From NCBI GenBank assembly GCA_027083655.1, contig JALWNS010000259.1:769-11951 (forward strand): DNA of 11,183 nt, written 5' to 3'. Made by a program: the position numbers and the translations under genes. The notes under the pieces were generated by a model that worked only from the letters and a program-made list of their open reading frames with translations, made no database searches and had not been told where the DNA came from. How positions within the stretch are numbered: the stretch's first letter is position 1; each line of letters begins with the position of its first letter. Shown here piece by piece: positions 1 to 7,694 of this stretch. Origin of the DNA: Bacteroidales bacterium (lineage in GTDB: Bacteria > Bacteroidota > Bacteroidia > Bacteroidales > S143-33).

Positions 1-1
1 A

Positions 2-1567
2 TATCGTATCAAGGGCCGTATCAAGTCCATAGCCTCTATTTACAAGAAAATGCTCAAGAAGGGACAAGACCTGGAGTCTATTAAAGATATTTTTGCCCTG
101 AGAATAATATTTGACGTGCCGTATGATTATGAAGAAGGCTTTGGCCCGTTTCCTCAGAATGTGCCACAGGAAGTACTGGAGAGGGAATATAGTGTATGCT
201 GGGAGGCTTATAGTATAATAACCAACCATTATGAGCAAATAAAGTTTAAGAATTATATTTCCAATCCCAAACCCAATGGTTACCAGTCCCTTCACGTGAC
301 TGTCCTGGCACCTGGTAATATACCCGTGGAGATACAAATCCGGACAACACGAATGGATGAAATAGCAGAGAAAGGAGACGCAGCACACTGGATGTATAAG
401 GAGCAAGGATCAAACAAGATTAACCGTGATGAAGTGTTCCGTGTGCTAAGGGAGCTGACCGAAGAGGACAAAGCCGAAGAAGTACACAAAAACATCAATG
501 AGATTTATGTTTTCACACCAGACATGCACTTGATAAACCTGCCTAAAGAAGCCACAGTTTTGGACTTTGCCTATGCCATTCATAGCCGTATTGGCGAACA
601 ATGCACAGGAGCACGTGTAGCACATATTGACGATGCAAACCACTTTCGAGTAGTCTCATACAAAGAAAAGTTAGAGAATGGATGGATTGTAAAAATACTT
701 ACATCTCCAACACAGAAGCCCACAGATGAATGGTTAGATATAGTTCGCACCCTTCACGCGCGAAAGAAAATAAAGTCTTATCTCAAGCTACAGAAACTGG
801 AGCCTAACATAGAAGCTGCAAAAGAGATGCTCGACCGCAAGCTCACACGTTGGGGATATAGCCTGACACACCCTATAGTGGCAAAGATTATGAAAGAGTT
901 GGGTTATAATGAGACTTACTTGTTTTACAATGATATAGCGCTAGGCAAGGTAGATTTGACCAAGCTTAAAAATCTTATACAAGAAATTGAGATCAAAGAA
1001 CAGCGGACATACGTCCAACCTCCTAAAAAAGTTATCACTCATACAGATCAAAGTGATAAAGTACTGGTAGCTATTTTTGAGAATAATAGTGCGAAGATAC
1101 TCTTTGTCTCACGGGCAAAATGCTGTAATCCTCAGGTAGGTGATAAGATACAGGTTTATCTCTCACCACGTTCCAAGACAGTACACAAGGAGTCCTGTCC
1201 TGAGCTGGCAAAGATACGCCAGACAAATCCAGAGAGAGTATTTCCGGCTGCCTGGGTAAAACCTCATAAGAAATTAGACGTTAATGAACTAGCGCGCGAA
1301 CACACTGTCTTTTTGTTAATAGTCGATGGTTTATTAGCCGGTATTGATGAGGTGCAAGAAGAACTCAAACAAATCGTTAAAGAGAACAAATTGCCTCTTA
1401 AACGTTTACTTGTTCGCCAGGGAAGGGGGAAAACCTTGAGGGTCTTTCTCATACTCCAAGGCAAAATTAGTAAGAAAATAAAATCCCAGCTTCTGGACCA
1501 ACTGGGGGCTTTGGATTATGTTATTCAAATACGTGAGAGAAAGTATAATCCTAATATCAAGGCATAA
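2..1567 (+). CDS. RelA/SpoT-family (p)ppGpp synthetase, 5'-partial
   Basis: This is the C-terminal 521 residues of a long RelA/SpoT homologue, the cytoplasmic enzyme that makes the stringent-response alarmone (p)ppGpp from ATP and GTP/GDP. The frame is open to the left edge, so the ATG at 50 is internal. Fragment residues 1-17 already carry the synthetase motif GRIKSIASIYKKM. It is followed by DIFALRI, NPKPNGYQSLH, VEIQIR and AEKGDAAHW, so the synthetase core is intact. A TGS domain lies at about 166-229 (EIYVFTPDMHLINLP). A cysteine-rich segment with CC at 374-375 and VHKESC at 394-399 is followed by an ACT-like end at about 434-511. The position that separates bifunctional (RxKD) from synthetase-only (ExDD) enzymes reads KFKN (81-84), closer to the basic, bifunctional type. 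Whether an active HD hydrolase domain exists cannot be seen. The symbol is left blank because rel, relA and spoT cannot be separated here. The family call is very secure. Confidence 0.95.
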   Translation, partial: YRIKGRIKSIASIYKKMLKKGQDLESIKDIFALRIIFDVPYDYEEGFGPFPQNVPQEVLEREYSVCWEAYSIITNHYEQIKFKNYISNPKPNGYQSLHVTVLAPGNIPVEIQIRTTRMDEIAEKGDAAHWMYKEQGSNKINRDEVFRVLRELTEEDKAEEVHKNINEIYVFTPDMHLINLPKEATVLDFAYAIHSRIGEQCTGARVAHIDDANHFRVVSYKEKLENGWIVKILTSPTQKPTDEWLDIVRTLHARKKIKSYLKLQKLEPNIEAAKEMLDRKLTRWGYSLTHPIVAKIMKELGYNETYLFYNDIALGKVDLTKLKNLIQEIEIKEQRTYVQPPKKVITHTDQSDKVLVAIFENNSAKILFVSRAKCCNPQVGDKIQVYLSPRSKTVHKESCPELAKIRQTNPERVFPAAWVKPHKKLDVNELAREHTVFLLIVDGLLAGIDEVQEELKQIVKENKLPLKRLLVRQGRGKTLRVFLILQGKISKKIKSQLLDQLGALDYVIQIRERKYNPNIKA

Positions 1568-1669
1568 AAAAACTTGCTTTCTTTATGCTGTAAAACACTT
1601 TTATAAAGCTTAAAAATTGTTATTTTAGAGCTTACATAAAGCTTTTTCAAACAACTAAAAACAGTTCTT
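1568..1669 (+). promoter_or_regulatory. pckA leader with AAGCTT repeats and a weak promoter candidate
   Basis: This AT-rich spacer separates the RelA/SpoT stop from the pckA start. ATAAAGCTT occurs twice in direct orientation (1603-1611 and 1636-1644), 33 bp apart or about three helical turns. A third, imperfect GAGCTT lies between them (1628-1633). The first copy also forms an inverted repeat with the middle one: AAGCTTAAAA at 1606-1615 against TTTTA-g-AGCTT at 1623-1633. A possible Bacteroidota -7 element is TATTTTAG (1621-1628), one mismatch from TAnnTTTG, but no good -33 TTTG precedes it. No Shine-Dalgarno sequence is seen before the ATG. The repeats are seen directly. Their role as an operator or as weak terminator stems for the upstream gene is inference. 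Confidence 0.3.
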
Positions 1670-3295
1670 ATGAGTACAATTGATCTATCAATTTATGGCA
1701 TTACAGGTGATCATGAGGTCATCTATAATCCTTCTTATGAAGATCTGTTCAAGTATGAAACAGATCCTAAGAATGAAGGTTGGGAACGAGGAGTCCTGAC
1801 TGACCTCGACGCTGTGGCGGTTGACACAGGTATTTTTACTGGCCGTTCACCAAAAGATAAATACATAGTCGAGGAAGAGACCTCCAAACAAAATATCTGG
1901 TGGCGTAATGAACAACGTAAAAGCTCTGATAACAAACCTATAAGCGAAGATATCTGGCGTGACCTGTGGAATAATAGTCTTGAGGCTCTTAATGAAACAA
2001 AGCGCATCTTTGTGATGGATGCTTTTGCCGGTGCCAACGAAGACACACGTCTAAAGATTCGCGTTATCACACAGGTTGCATGGGCTGCACATTTTGTTAA
2101 AAACATGTTTATCCGTCCATCAGAGGAAGATCTCAAAGATTTTGAACCGGATTTTGTTATGCTCCACACCCCAAAAACAACTGACCCCAAGTGGAAGGAG
2201 CATGGTCTGAACAGTGAAGTTTATGTTGCTTTCAACCTCAAAGAAGGCCGCGCTGCTGTCGGTGGTACATGGTACGGTGGCGAGATAAAAAAAGGTTTCT
2301 TCTCAATAATGAACTATTATCTGCCTCTCAAAGGTATTGCGGCTATGCACTGCTCTGCTAATATGGGAGAAGACGGTGATACAGCTATTTTCTTTGGTCT
2401 CTCCGGTACTGGTAAGACAACACTGTCGGCCGATCCTAAGCGCCGCCTTATCGGCGATGATGAGCACGGCTGGGATGATGACGGTGTGTTCAACTTCGAA
2501 GGCGGCTGCTATGCTAAAGTTATTAACCTGGATCCAGAAAAAGAGCCTGTCATCTACAACGCTATCAAGCGTAATGCCCTGCTGGAGAATGTTGTAGTAG
2601 ACGCAGTACGTGGCAACAAAGTATGGTTCGAGTGCGACGTCAAGACCCAGAACACACGTGTATCTTATCCCATTTTTCACGTTGAAAATGCGGTTATCCC
2701 TTCAAAAGGAGGACATCCTAAAAATGTGATTTTCCTTACTGCTGATGCTTTTGGTGTGCTGCCTCCAGTAGCCAAGCTGACAATGGACCAGACAAAATAT
2801 TATTTCCTCAATGGATACACAGCTAAAGTAGCAGGTACTGAGCGCGGTATCAAGGAGCCTGTGCCTACTTTCTCTGCTGCTTTCGGTGCAGCTTTCTTGC
2901 TCTTACACCCAACTGTTTACGCCGATGTGCTGGTTAAGAAGATGGAAGAGCACGGATCCCAAGCTTGGCTGGTTAATACAGGCTGGACTGGTGGTCCTTA
3001 TGGCATAGGCCAGAGAATGGACCTGCCAACAACACGCCGCATAATTGACGCTATTCTGGACGGTACATTGCTTGAGGCAGAATATGAGCTCTTCCCTGTA
3101 TTTAATCTATGGATACCAAAGGCTATACCTGGCGTGGACAGCTCAATACTTAACCCACGTAATACATGGGCAGACAAGGAGGCTTATGACCGTACACGCC
3201 TGGAGCTGGCTAAGCAGTTTATTGAGAACTTCAAGCAGTTTATGGACAACGAGGAAGGCCGCCGTCTGGCAGAGGTTGGGCCTAAGGTTGACTGA
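1670..3295 (+). CDS. pckA: Phosphoenolpyruvate carboxykinase (ATP)
   Basis: This cytosolic enzyme interconverts oxaloacetate + ATP and phosphoenolpyruvate + CO2 + ADP. It is the gluconeogenic entry step and, in many fermentative Bacteroidota, runs in reverse to fix CO2 on the way to succinate. The 541-residue length fits the ATP-dependent family. Visible motifs are the substrate loop [12 protein letters not shown] (58-69, with R59), the metal- and substrate-binding lysine near K208, H227 in [12 protein letters not shown], the P-loop GLSGTGKTT (243-251), the kinase-2-type acidic stretch IGDDEHGW (262-269) and the adenine-binding RNTW (497-500). All expected catalytic residues are present. The ATG at 1670 is the obvious start, and the end is a tandem TGA-TAG. 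It probably forms its own transcription unit, with a 102-bp leader in front and a strong terminator 43 nt after the stop. Confidence 0.98.
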   Translation: MSTIDLSIYGITGDHEVIYNPSYEDLFKYETDPKNEGWERGVLTDLDAVAVDTGIFTGRSPKDKYIVEEETSKQNIWWRNEQRKSSDNKPISEDIWRDLWNNSLEALNETKRIFVMDAFAGANEDTRLKIRVITQVAWAAHFVKNMFIRPSEEDLKDFEPDFVMLHTPKTTDPKWKEHGLNSEVYVAFNLKEGRAAVGGTWYGGEIKKGFFSIMNYYLPLKGIAAMHCSANMGEDGDTAIFFGLSGTGKTTLSADPKRRLIGDDEHGWDDDGVFNFEGGCYAKVINLDPEKEPVIYNAIKRNALLENVVVDAVRGNKVWFECDVKTQNTRVSYPIFHVENAVIPSKGGHPKNVIFLTADAFGVLPPVAKLTMDQTKYYFLNGYTAKVAGTERGIKEPVPTFSAAFGAAFLLLHPTVYADVLVKKMEEHGSQAWLVNTGWTGGPYGIGQRMDLPTTRRIIDAILDGTLLEAEYELFPVFNLWIPKAIPGVDSSILNPRNTWADKEAYDRTRLELAKQFIENFKQFMDNEEGRRLAEVGPKVD

Positions 3296-3338
3296 TAGTA
3301 ATAACGGTTTGCAATAATGGAGAGGTTTCTATCTTGAT

Positions 3339-3372
3339 ACTACTGGCGGTCCTAGGACCGCCAGTAGTTTTT
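3339..3372 (+). terminator. Intrinsic terminator of pckA
   Basis: This is a perfect 30-nt palindrome. It forms a 13-bp stem (arms 3339-3351 and 3356-3368, left arm ACTACTGGCGGTC) around a CTAG loop. On the plus strand five T residues (3368-3372) follow directly, which is the classic Rho-independent layout. It begins 43 nt after the pckA stop. Read from the other strand the hairpin is equally stable but is followed by ATCAAG, not a T-run, so it should act mainly for pckA rather than for the converging aroB. Confidence 0.9.
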
Positions 3373-3509
3373 ATACCGGCAACAGTTATTACATTTGGAT
3401 ATATTCCTTATAGAAAAATGTACTGGTATTAACCACACTCCTCCTCGCAGGCTGCTGGGAGCACCTAGCCGGCAAAGGATTTAAAGTTGTTTTACTTTTG
3501 TCAATAACC
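3373..3509. other. Spacer between convergent pckA and aroB
   Basis: These 137 bp lie between the pckA terminator and the aroB stop. No open reading frame of note, tRNA or T-tailed hairpin for the minus strand is visible. About 40 bases (roughly 3434-3474) are markedly GC-rich compared with the AT-rich flanks, with short self-complementary pieces such as GGCT/AGCC on the minus strand but no good stem. It may be the 3' untranslated region of the aroB transcript. Confidence 0.5.
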
Positions 3510-4580
3510 TTACTTGAACTGGTAATAGAAATTGAGTGCTTCGAAAATTTCACCTTTTGAGCAGGTCTGGTCTATGACAGGGTCGCCTATATCACGCAGC
3601 AGGGTAAACATGATTTTGCCGTCGCGGTTTTTCTTGTCCTGCAAGAGCAATTCATAGATTTGGTTGTAATCGTCGTAGGTTAGTGATACTGCAGGGAAAC
3701 GGCTCGTGATAAAGGAGCTTATTTCAAACACTTTCTCAATGTTGAGGATAAACTTGATATTGGACAGGTAAATCTCGGCAACCAGGCCTATAGCCACAGC
3801 CTCACCGTGTAAGATTTCTTGACCGCGAGAGAGCAACAATGTTTCTATTCCGTGACCTATTGTATGTCCAAAATTTAGTACTTTTCTTAGTCCTTTTTCC
3901 GTTGGGTCCTGTCGTACTATATTGTATTTTATTTCAACGGATTTTTTGACCAGAAAGGCCAGATATTCATAATCTATCCCGTCCACAGAAAAGCTTTTTA
4001 TTTTAGTCCATTCACCTTCGCCTGTTATAAGTGCATGTTTTATCATTTCGGCATAGCCTGAGAGGAATTGTCTGCGGTCAAGGGTTTGTAGAAAAAGGGT
4101 GTTGATGAGGACCAGTGCCGGGTCAGAGAAAGTGCCAATCATGTTTTTGTATGAAAGCAAGTCAATGCCTGTTTTACCGCCGACCGAGGCGTCCACCTGC
4201 GCTAGCAGGGTCGTGGGAATGTTTATAAAACGTATCCCACGTTTGTATGTCGAAGCTACAAAGCCGCCGAGGTCGGTCACCACGCCACCGCCGAGGTTAA
4301 TAAGCACGCTATTACGGTCAGCACGGTGTCTGGCTAGGAATTCCCATACCTGGCGTGCAGTATCCAGGTTTTTGTTTTTCTCACCTGGTTCCATGACAAA
4401 GCGTGGTACGTCTGCTAATAGCTTTATTTGTGGTAGCACATGTTGCTCTACATTGCTGTCGGTAAGCAGAAAGATATTATCACGTTGAATGCCATTATTG
4501 TCGAGAAAGTTCAATAAATGATAGTCGATATCCTGGTCAAAGATTATTTTGTAGTTCTGTGTTTGTATTTCCATGTGCAT
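3510..4580 (-). CDS. aroB: 3-dehydroquinate synthase
   Basis: This cytosolic NAD+- and metal-dependent enzyme converts DAHP to 3-dehydroquinate, the second step of the shikimate pathway to chorismate and aromatic amino acids. The 356-residue length is normal. The nucleotide-binding region has GGGVVTDLGGFVAS (97-110) followed by KRGIRFINIPTTLLAQVD and ASVGGKTGID (131-140). The metal-binding set is E178 in GYAEMIKHALI, the histidines of NFGHTIGHGIE (236-246) and H258 in LHGEAVAIGL. The basic residue of KNMIG (145-149) is also present. Two in-frame ATGs (4580 and 4574) are possible starts. The first lies 1 nt after the mazG stop and suggests translational coupling. It is the last gene of the minus-strand unit with mazG and the exported protein. 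No clear terminator follows. Confidence 0.97.
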   Translation of the reverse strand: MHMEIQTQNYKIIFDQDIDYHLLNFLDNNGIQRDNIFLLTDSNVEQHVLPQIKLLADVPRFVMEPGEKNKNLDTARQVWEFLARHRADRNSVLINLGGGVVTDLGGFVASTYKRGIRFINIPTTLLAQVDASVGGKTGIDLLSYKNMIGTFSDPALVLINTLFLQTLDRRQFLSGYAEMIKHALITGEGEWTKIKSFSVDGIDYEYLAFLVKKSVEIKYNIVRQDPTEKGLRKVLNFGHTIGHGIETLLLSRGQEILHGEAVAIGLVAEIYLSNIKFILNIEKVFEISSFITSRFPAVSLTYDDYNQIYELLLQDKKNRDGKIMFTLLRDIGDPVIDQTCSKGEIFEALNFYYQFK

Positions 4581-4581
4581 A

Positions 4582-4908
4582 TCAGTTTTTTAGCTTTGGG
4601 TTGTTTTTGTGGCGTTCTTTGTCACGTGATGCTTTTTTTGCTAGATTTTTTTCCAGAGCTTCGGTCAGGTCAACGCCTGTTTGATTGGCGATGCAGATAA
4701 GCACAAAAAGCACATCGGCCATCTCATCGGCAAGGTTGAGTTTCTCTCCCTCTTTGGCAGACTGTTCGCCATAGAGGCGTGCCATGACGCGTGCTAGCTC
4801 GCCGACTTCCTCTGTTAGCAGTGCCATATTTGTGAGCTCGTCAAAATAGCGAACACCATAGTTTTTTATCCATTGGTCCACTCTCTGTTGTGCCTCGCGC
4901 AAGGTCAT
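4582..4908 (-). CDS. MazG-type nucleotide pyrophosphohydrolase
   Basis: This 108-residue single-domain, all-alpha NTP pyrophosphatase of the MazG/dUTPase-like superfamily should hydrolyse nucleoside triphosphates (often non-canonical ones) to monophosphate and PPi in the cytoplasm. The Mg2+-binding signature is complete: EExxE (E33, E34, E37 in TEEVGELAR) and ExxD (E62, D65 in DEMADVLF). It is much shorter than the two-domain E. coli MazG and resembles the small MazG-like proteins common in Bacteroidota, so its substrate cannot be assigned. Its ATG (4908) directly abuts the TAA of the upstream gene, and its TGA is 1 nt from the aroB start. The C-terminus is lysine-rich. Pairing with aroB looks like convenience, since no biochemical link is evident. 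Confidence 0.9.
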   Translation of the reverse strand: MTLREAQQRVDQWIKNYGVRYFDELTNMALLTEEVGELARVMARLYGEQSAKEGEKLNLADEMADVLFVLICIANQTGVDLTEALEKNLAKKASRDKERHKNNPKLKN

Positions 4909-5463
4909 TTATTGAGCGTTTTTGTAGTTTGCAATCCACTGTGGGTCTTCCATTGCTTTGAGTAAATGGAAAAGATTATCTCCAAAGATAGTGTAAAAAA
5001 CAGTATCCATTCCCATCTGTGCTAGAATTCTTTTCTGGCCTGGTGTAGGGACATAAGGGTTTTGCATGTTTCCTGTCCAGCCAAGGGTGTCTGAGCTTTC
5101 TCTTTGATAAGGGTAAATAGCATAACGCAGCTTCCATAGACTGTCAATAATACCATGTGTTGCCACGCGTCCCAGAGCATCTATCTGGCATGTATCTGTT
5201 ATTCCGTATAGTTTGAGAAGGTCTTGGTGGTTTGGGTTGGCCATGCTTTTTTCGTGGCCTCTAATCCGCAGGCAAAATTGGTCCAGGGTCAAAGGAACGG
5301 TCTCCGAAAAACGCCTACCATCGTAAAAAGCTTCGTAAAAAGTAGCAAGTCCATTCCACGACGGTGCAATCTTAACTACATAGACATAACCAGTACTTGA
5401 TTGTCCCAGGGAAGTAATTATTAACCCCAAAGACAAAACAATAAATGTGAACAATCGTTTCAT
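4909..5463 (-). CDS. Exported protein of unknown function
   Basis: I do not recognise this 184-residue protein. The ATG at 5463 was chosen because it starts a textbook signal peptide: MKR, then a hydrophobic core (FTFIVLSLGLII) ending near TSLGQSS. A longer frame reaching 5526 would need a TTG start and would overlap the divergent gldA. The mature part (about 160 residues) is soluble-looking, with many aromatics, two cysteines (C64 and C92) that could pair in the periplasm, and a segment YGITDTCQIDALGRVATHGI. There is no lipobox, no membrane anchor and no evident catalytic motif. Its TAA abuts the mazG ATG, so it is the first gene of the operon with mazG and aroB. Periplasmic or outer-surface location is inferred from the signal peptide only. 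Confidence 0.8.
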   Translation of the reverse strand: MKRLFTFIVLSLGLIITSLGQSSTGYVYVVKIAPSWNGLATFYEAFYDGRRFSETVPLTLDQFCLRIRGHEKSMANPNHQDLLKLYGITDTCQIDALGRVATHGIIDSLWKLRYAIYPYQRESSDTLGWTGNMQNPYVPTPGQKRILAQMGMDTVFYTIFGDNLFHLLKAMEDPQWIANYKNAQ

Positions 5464-5489
5464 AACAAGCCAGGGCTTTTGTAAATTTG
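5458..5489 (+). promoter_or_regulatory. Candidate Bacteroidota-type promoter for gldA
   Basis: The sequence TAAATTTG at 5482-5489 matches the Bacteroidota -7 consensus TAnnTTTG exactly. About 20 nt upstream, TTTC (5458-5461) is a three-of-four match to the -33 TTTG box. Transcription would start near 5496, leaving a leader of about two dozen bases before the ATG at 5520. The element sits in the 56-bp gap between the divergent gldA and exported-protein genes. No equally good box is seen for the minus-strand gene. Start sites are not proven. Confidence 0.45.
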
Positions 5490-5519
5490 TCCATACTAAG
5501 ATGATAAAGATTTTTGAAT

Positions 5520-6431
5520 ATGTCAATCAAGGTTGAGAATATCACCAAGTTTTATGGGGAGCAAAAGGCTCTGGATAATGTTAGCTTCAGTATAGACACT
5601 GGCCAGATCGTTGGGTTTATTGGACCTAATGGAGCTGGCAAGACAACAATGATGCGCATTATTACAGGATTTCTGCGTCCTTCGTCAGGTAGGGTGTTGG
5701 TTAATGATGTTGATAGCGCTAATTCGTTGGAAGTCAGGCGGATGATTGGCTATTTACCAGAGAACAATCCACTTTATTATGACATGTATGTGCGGGAGTT
5801 CCTATCATTTGTAGCCGGGCTATACAAAATCAAAGACAGGAAAAAACAGGTTGACCGCGTCATTGAGATGACAGGTCTGGGGCCGGAGCAACATAAGAAA
5901 ATCGGACAGCTATCCAAGGGATACAAACAAAGGGTAGGACTGGCACAGGCAATAATACATGATCCACAAGTGCTAATACTGGACGAGCCAACATCGGGGC
6001 TAGACCCAAACCAAATTATACAAATCCGCGACCTCATATCAGATTTGGGCAAGGAGAAAACAGTCATGCTCTCCACACATATAATGCAAGAAGTAGAGGC
6101 AATATGCCATAGGATAATAATCATCAACCGCGGCCGCATTGTAGCCGATGATACTCCACAAACCATCCACGAGCGCGTGAAAGAGAAAACAATGACCTTT
6201 GTCGTGGAGTTTGATGCACAGGTGGACGAGGCGCAGCTTGTAGCAATAGATGGTGTGGACAGTGTGCGGTCTATAGGCCAGAACCGCTGGCTAATTACCA
6301 GCCAGGAGGATATCCGCAGAAAAATTTTTGACTTTGCAGTGGTTAATAATATTGCTGTCCTGTCTATGGACATGAAAAAGAAGTCATTGGAGGAAGTATT
6401 CCACGAACTAACACAAGGCGAAAAAAAATAA
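5520..6431 (+). CDS. gldA: GldA-like ABC transporter ATP-binding protein
   Basis: This 303-residue cytoplasmic ATPase powers an ABC-2-type membrane complex. It has Walker A GPNGAGKTT (35-43), signature LSKGYKQR (131-138), Walker B VLILDEP (151-157) followed by SGLDPNQ, and the H-loop histidine H187 in LSTHIMQEVEAICHR. The Q-loop region reads YLPENNPLYYDMYV, with Glu in place of Gln. This run, together with HKKIGQLSKGYKQRVGLAQA and the C-terminal extension of about 85 residues, matches the GldA subfamily that works with GldF and GldG in Bacteroidota gliding motility. GldF and GldG are not in the window, and non-gliding members carry this subfamily too, so motility should not be assumed. The ATG at 5520 is preferred over an in-frame TTG six bases earlier. 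It is followed after 4 nt by the Spm-like gene. Confidence 0.85.
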   Translation: MSIKVENITKFYGEQKALDNVSFSIDTGQIVGFIGPNGAGKTTMMRIITGFLRPSSGRVLVNDVDSANSLEVRRMIGYLPENNPLYYDMYVREFLSFVAGLYKIKDRKKQVDRVIEMTGLGPEQHKKIGQLSKGYKQRVGLAQAIIHDPQVLILDEPTSGLDPNQIIQIRDLISDLGKEKTVMLSTHIMQEVEAICHRIIIINRGRIVADDTPQTIHERVKEKTMTFVVEFDAQVDEAQLVAIDGVDSVRSIGQNRWLITSQEDIRRKIFDFAVVNNIAVLSMDMKKKSLEEVFHELTQGEKK

Positions 6432-6435
6432 AGTA

Positions 6436-7668
6436 ATGGCACTGAATTACATTTGGTTAGCTTTTTTCTTTATAGCGTTTATTGTAGCGTTAGCAAAGCT
6501 TGTATTCCTGGGTGATACGCAGGTTTTTTCGGATCTTATAAAGGCAGTGTTTGATACGTCCGACACAGGTTTTCGTATAGCCTTGTTTCTCACAGGCATT
6601 CTAGCCTTCTGGATGGGCATGATGAAAGTAGGCGAAAAAGCAGGACTTGTGCAGGTCTTGGCGCGGGCTTTGCGGCCATTGTTTAGACGTATCTTTCCAG
6701 AGGTGCCAGATGGTCATCCAGCGTTGGGTTCTATCACTCTTAATATTGCTGCCAATATGCTCGGACTTGATAATGCAGCCACTCCAATGGGGCTGAAAGC
6801 CATGCAGCAATTGCAAGAGATTAACCCGGACAAAGAGACTGCTAGCAATGCACAGATAATGTTCCTGGTGCTCAATACCTCAGGCTTAACGATAATTCCT
6901 ATTAGCATAATGGCCTACCGTGCGCAGTTGGGGGCACAGAACCCGACAGATATTTTTATACCCATACTGATTGCTACGTTTTTCTCAACAGTAGTAGGTC
7001 TGATAACCGTAGCCCTTATACAGAAAATAAAGCTATGGGACTGGGTTGTACTGGCATACCTGGGTGGCATTACACTGGTAATTTCTGCATTGATAGCTCT
7101 TTTCCTTTCATTGACGCCCGAGAAAATGCAGACTTTTTCGGATGTAGCAACAGGTGTTATACTTTTTGGGCTTATTGTGTTGTTTCTATTCGCTGGGATG
7201 ATAAAGAAGCGGAATGTCTATGAGGATTTTATCGAAGGGGCAAAAGACGGTTTCCAGGTAGCTATCAAGATTGTGCCTTACCTTGTGGCAATACTGGTTT
7301 CTATTGCAGTTTTCCGTGCTTCTGGTGCTATGGATTTCCTAATAGCTGGTCTGGCAAAATTTTTTTCATGGTTTGGTATGGATACGGAATTTGTTAAGGC
7401 TCTGCCCACTGCTTTTATGAAGCCACTGTCGGGGAGCGGTGCGCGTGCCATGATGATAGAAGCCATGAAAACTTATGGTCCTGATAGCTTCGTGGGGCAC
7501 CTGGTGTCAATAATCCAGGGCTCGACAGACACGACTTTTTATGTTCTGGCTGTGTATTTTGGATCTGTAGGGATACGCAATTCGCGTTATGCTGTCCTCG
7601 CTGGTCTAGCAGCAGACTTTGCCGGCATTATAGCCGCTATTCTGATAGGTTATTTGATGTTTGCGTGA
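6436..7668 (+). CDS. SpmA-SpmB fusion-type membrane protein (Gate/nucleoside-recognition domains)
   Basis: This 410-residue polytopic inner-membrane protein has about eight to ten hydrophobic segments (for example 5-25, 46-64, 141-160, 172-195, 203-226, 239-255, 277-294 and 392-409). Its first half resembles spore maturation protein SpmA: NIAANMLGLDNAATPMGLKAM (103-123) and MFLVLNTSG (142-150). Its second half resembles SpmB: FIEGAKDGFQVAIKIVPYLVA, KPLSGSGARAMM and QGSTDTTFYVLAVYFGSVGIR. Both halves are Gate-type (nucleoside recognition) domains, also found in concentrative nucleoside transporters and FeoB. In Bacillus, SpmA and SpmB are separate proteins needed for spore core dehydration. 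In a non-sporulating Bacteroidota the fused form has no established role, and transport of a small solute is only a guess. Translation is probably coupled to gldA, 4 nt upstream. Confidence 0.88.
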   Translation: MALNYIWLAFFFIAFIVALAKLVFLGDTQVFSDLIKAVFDTSDTGFRIALFLTGILAFWMGMMKVGEKAGLVQVLARALRPLFRRIFPEVPDGHPALGSITLNIAANMLGLDNAATPMGLKAMQQLQEINPDKETASNAQIMFLVLNTSGLTIIPISIMAYRAQLGAQNPTDIFIPILIATFFSTVVGLITVALIQKIKLWDWVVLAYLGGITLVISALIALFLSLTPEKMQTFSDVATGVILFGLIVLFLFAGMIKKRNVYEDFIEGAKDGFQVAIKIVPYLVAILVSIAVFRASGAMDFLIAGLAKFFSWFGMDTEFVKALPTAFMKPLSGSGARAMMIEAMKTYGPDSFVGHLVSIIQGSTDTTFYVLAVYFGSVGIRNSRYAVLAGLAADFAGIIAAILIGYLMFA

Positions 7669-7694
7669 GGAGAGTTATAGTTATAACCCGTCTG

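Noticed and set aside
1735..2190. A 151-codon open frame antisense to pckA
   Set aside because: It overlaps the highly conserved PEP carboxykinase frame, and its protein is basic and Ser/Arg-rich without family features.
3436..3474. Possible cysteine-containing mini-peptide on the minus strand (VLPAACEEECG)
   Set aside because: It has only 11 codons from a GTG, directly after an in-frame stop, with no start signal or recognisable precursor features.
3493..3500. TACTTTTG, an exact TAnnTTTG match on the plus strand
   Set aside because: No -33 TTG lies at the right distance, and it would drive transcription antisense into aroB.
4099..4488. A 129-codon plus-strand frame inside aroB
   Set aside because: It is the mirror of a conserved aroB region, with low-complexity Ser/Arg composition and no promoter or start signal.
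5464..5526. Longer form of the exported protein starting at TTG 5526
   Set aside because: It would bury the signal peptide 21 residues inside the protein and overlap the divergent gldA start. The ATG at 5463 gives a normal signal peptide.
5777..6442. A 221-codon open frame antisense to gldA
   Set aside because: It lies fully over a gene with all ABC motifs. Its translation is rich in Ser, Ile and Cys with no recognisable domain, typical of a shadow frame.
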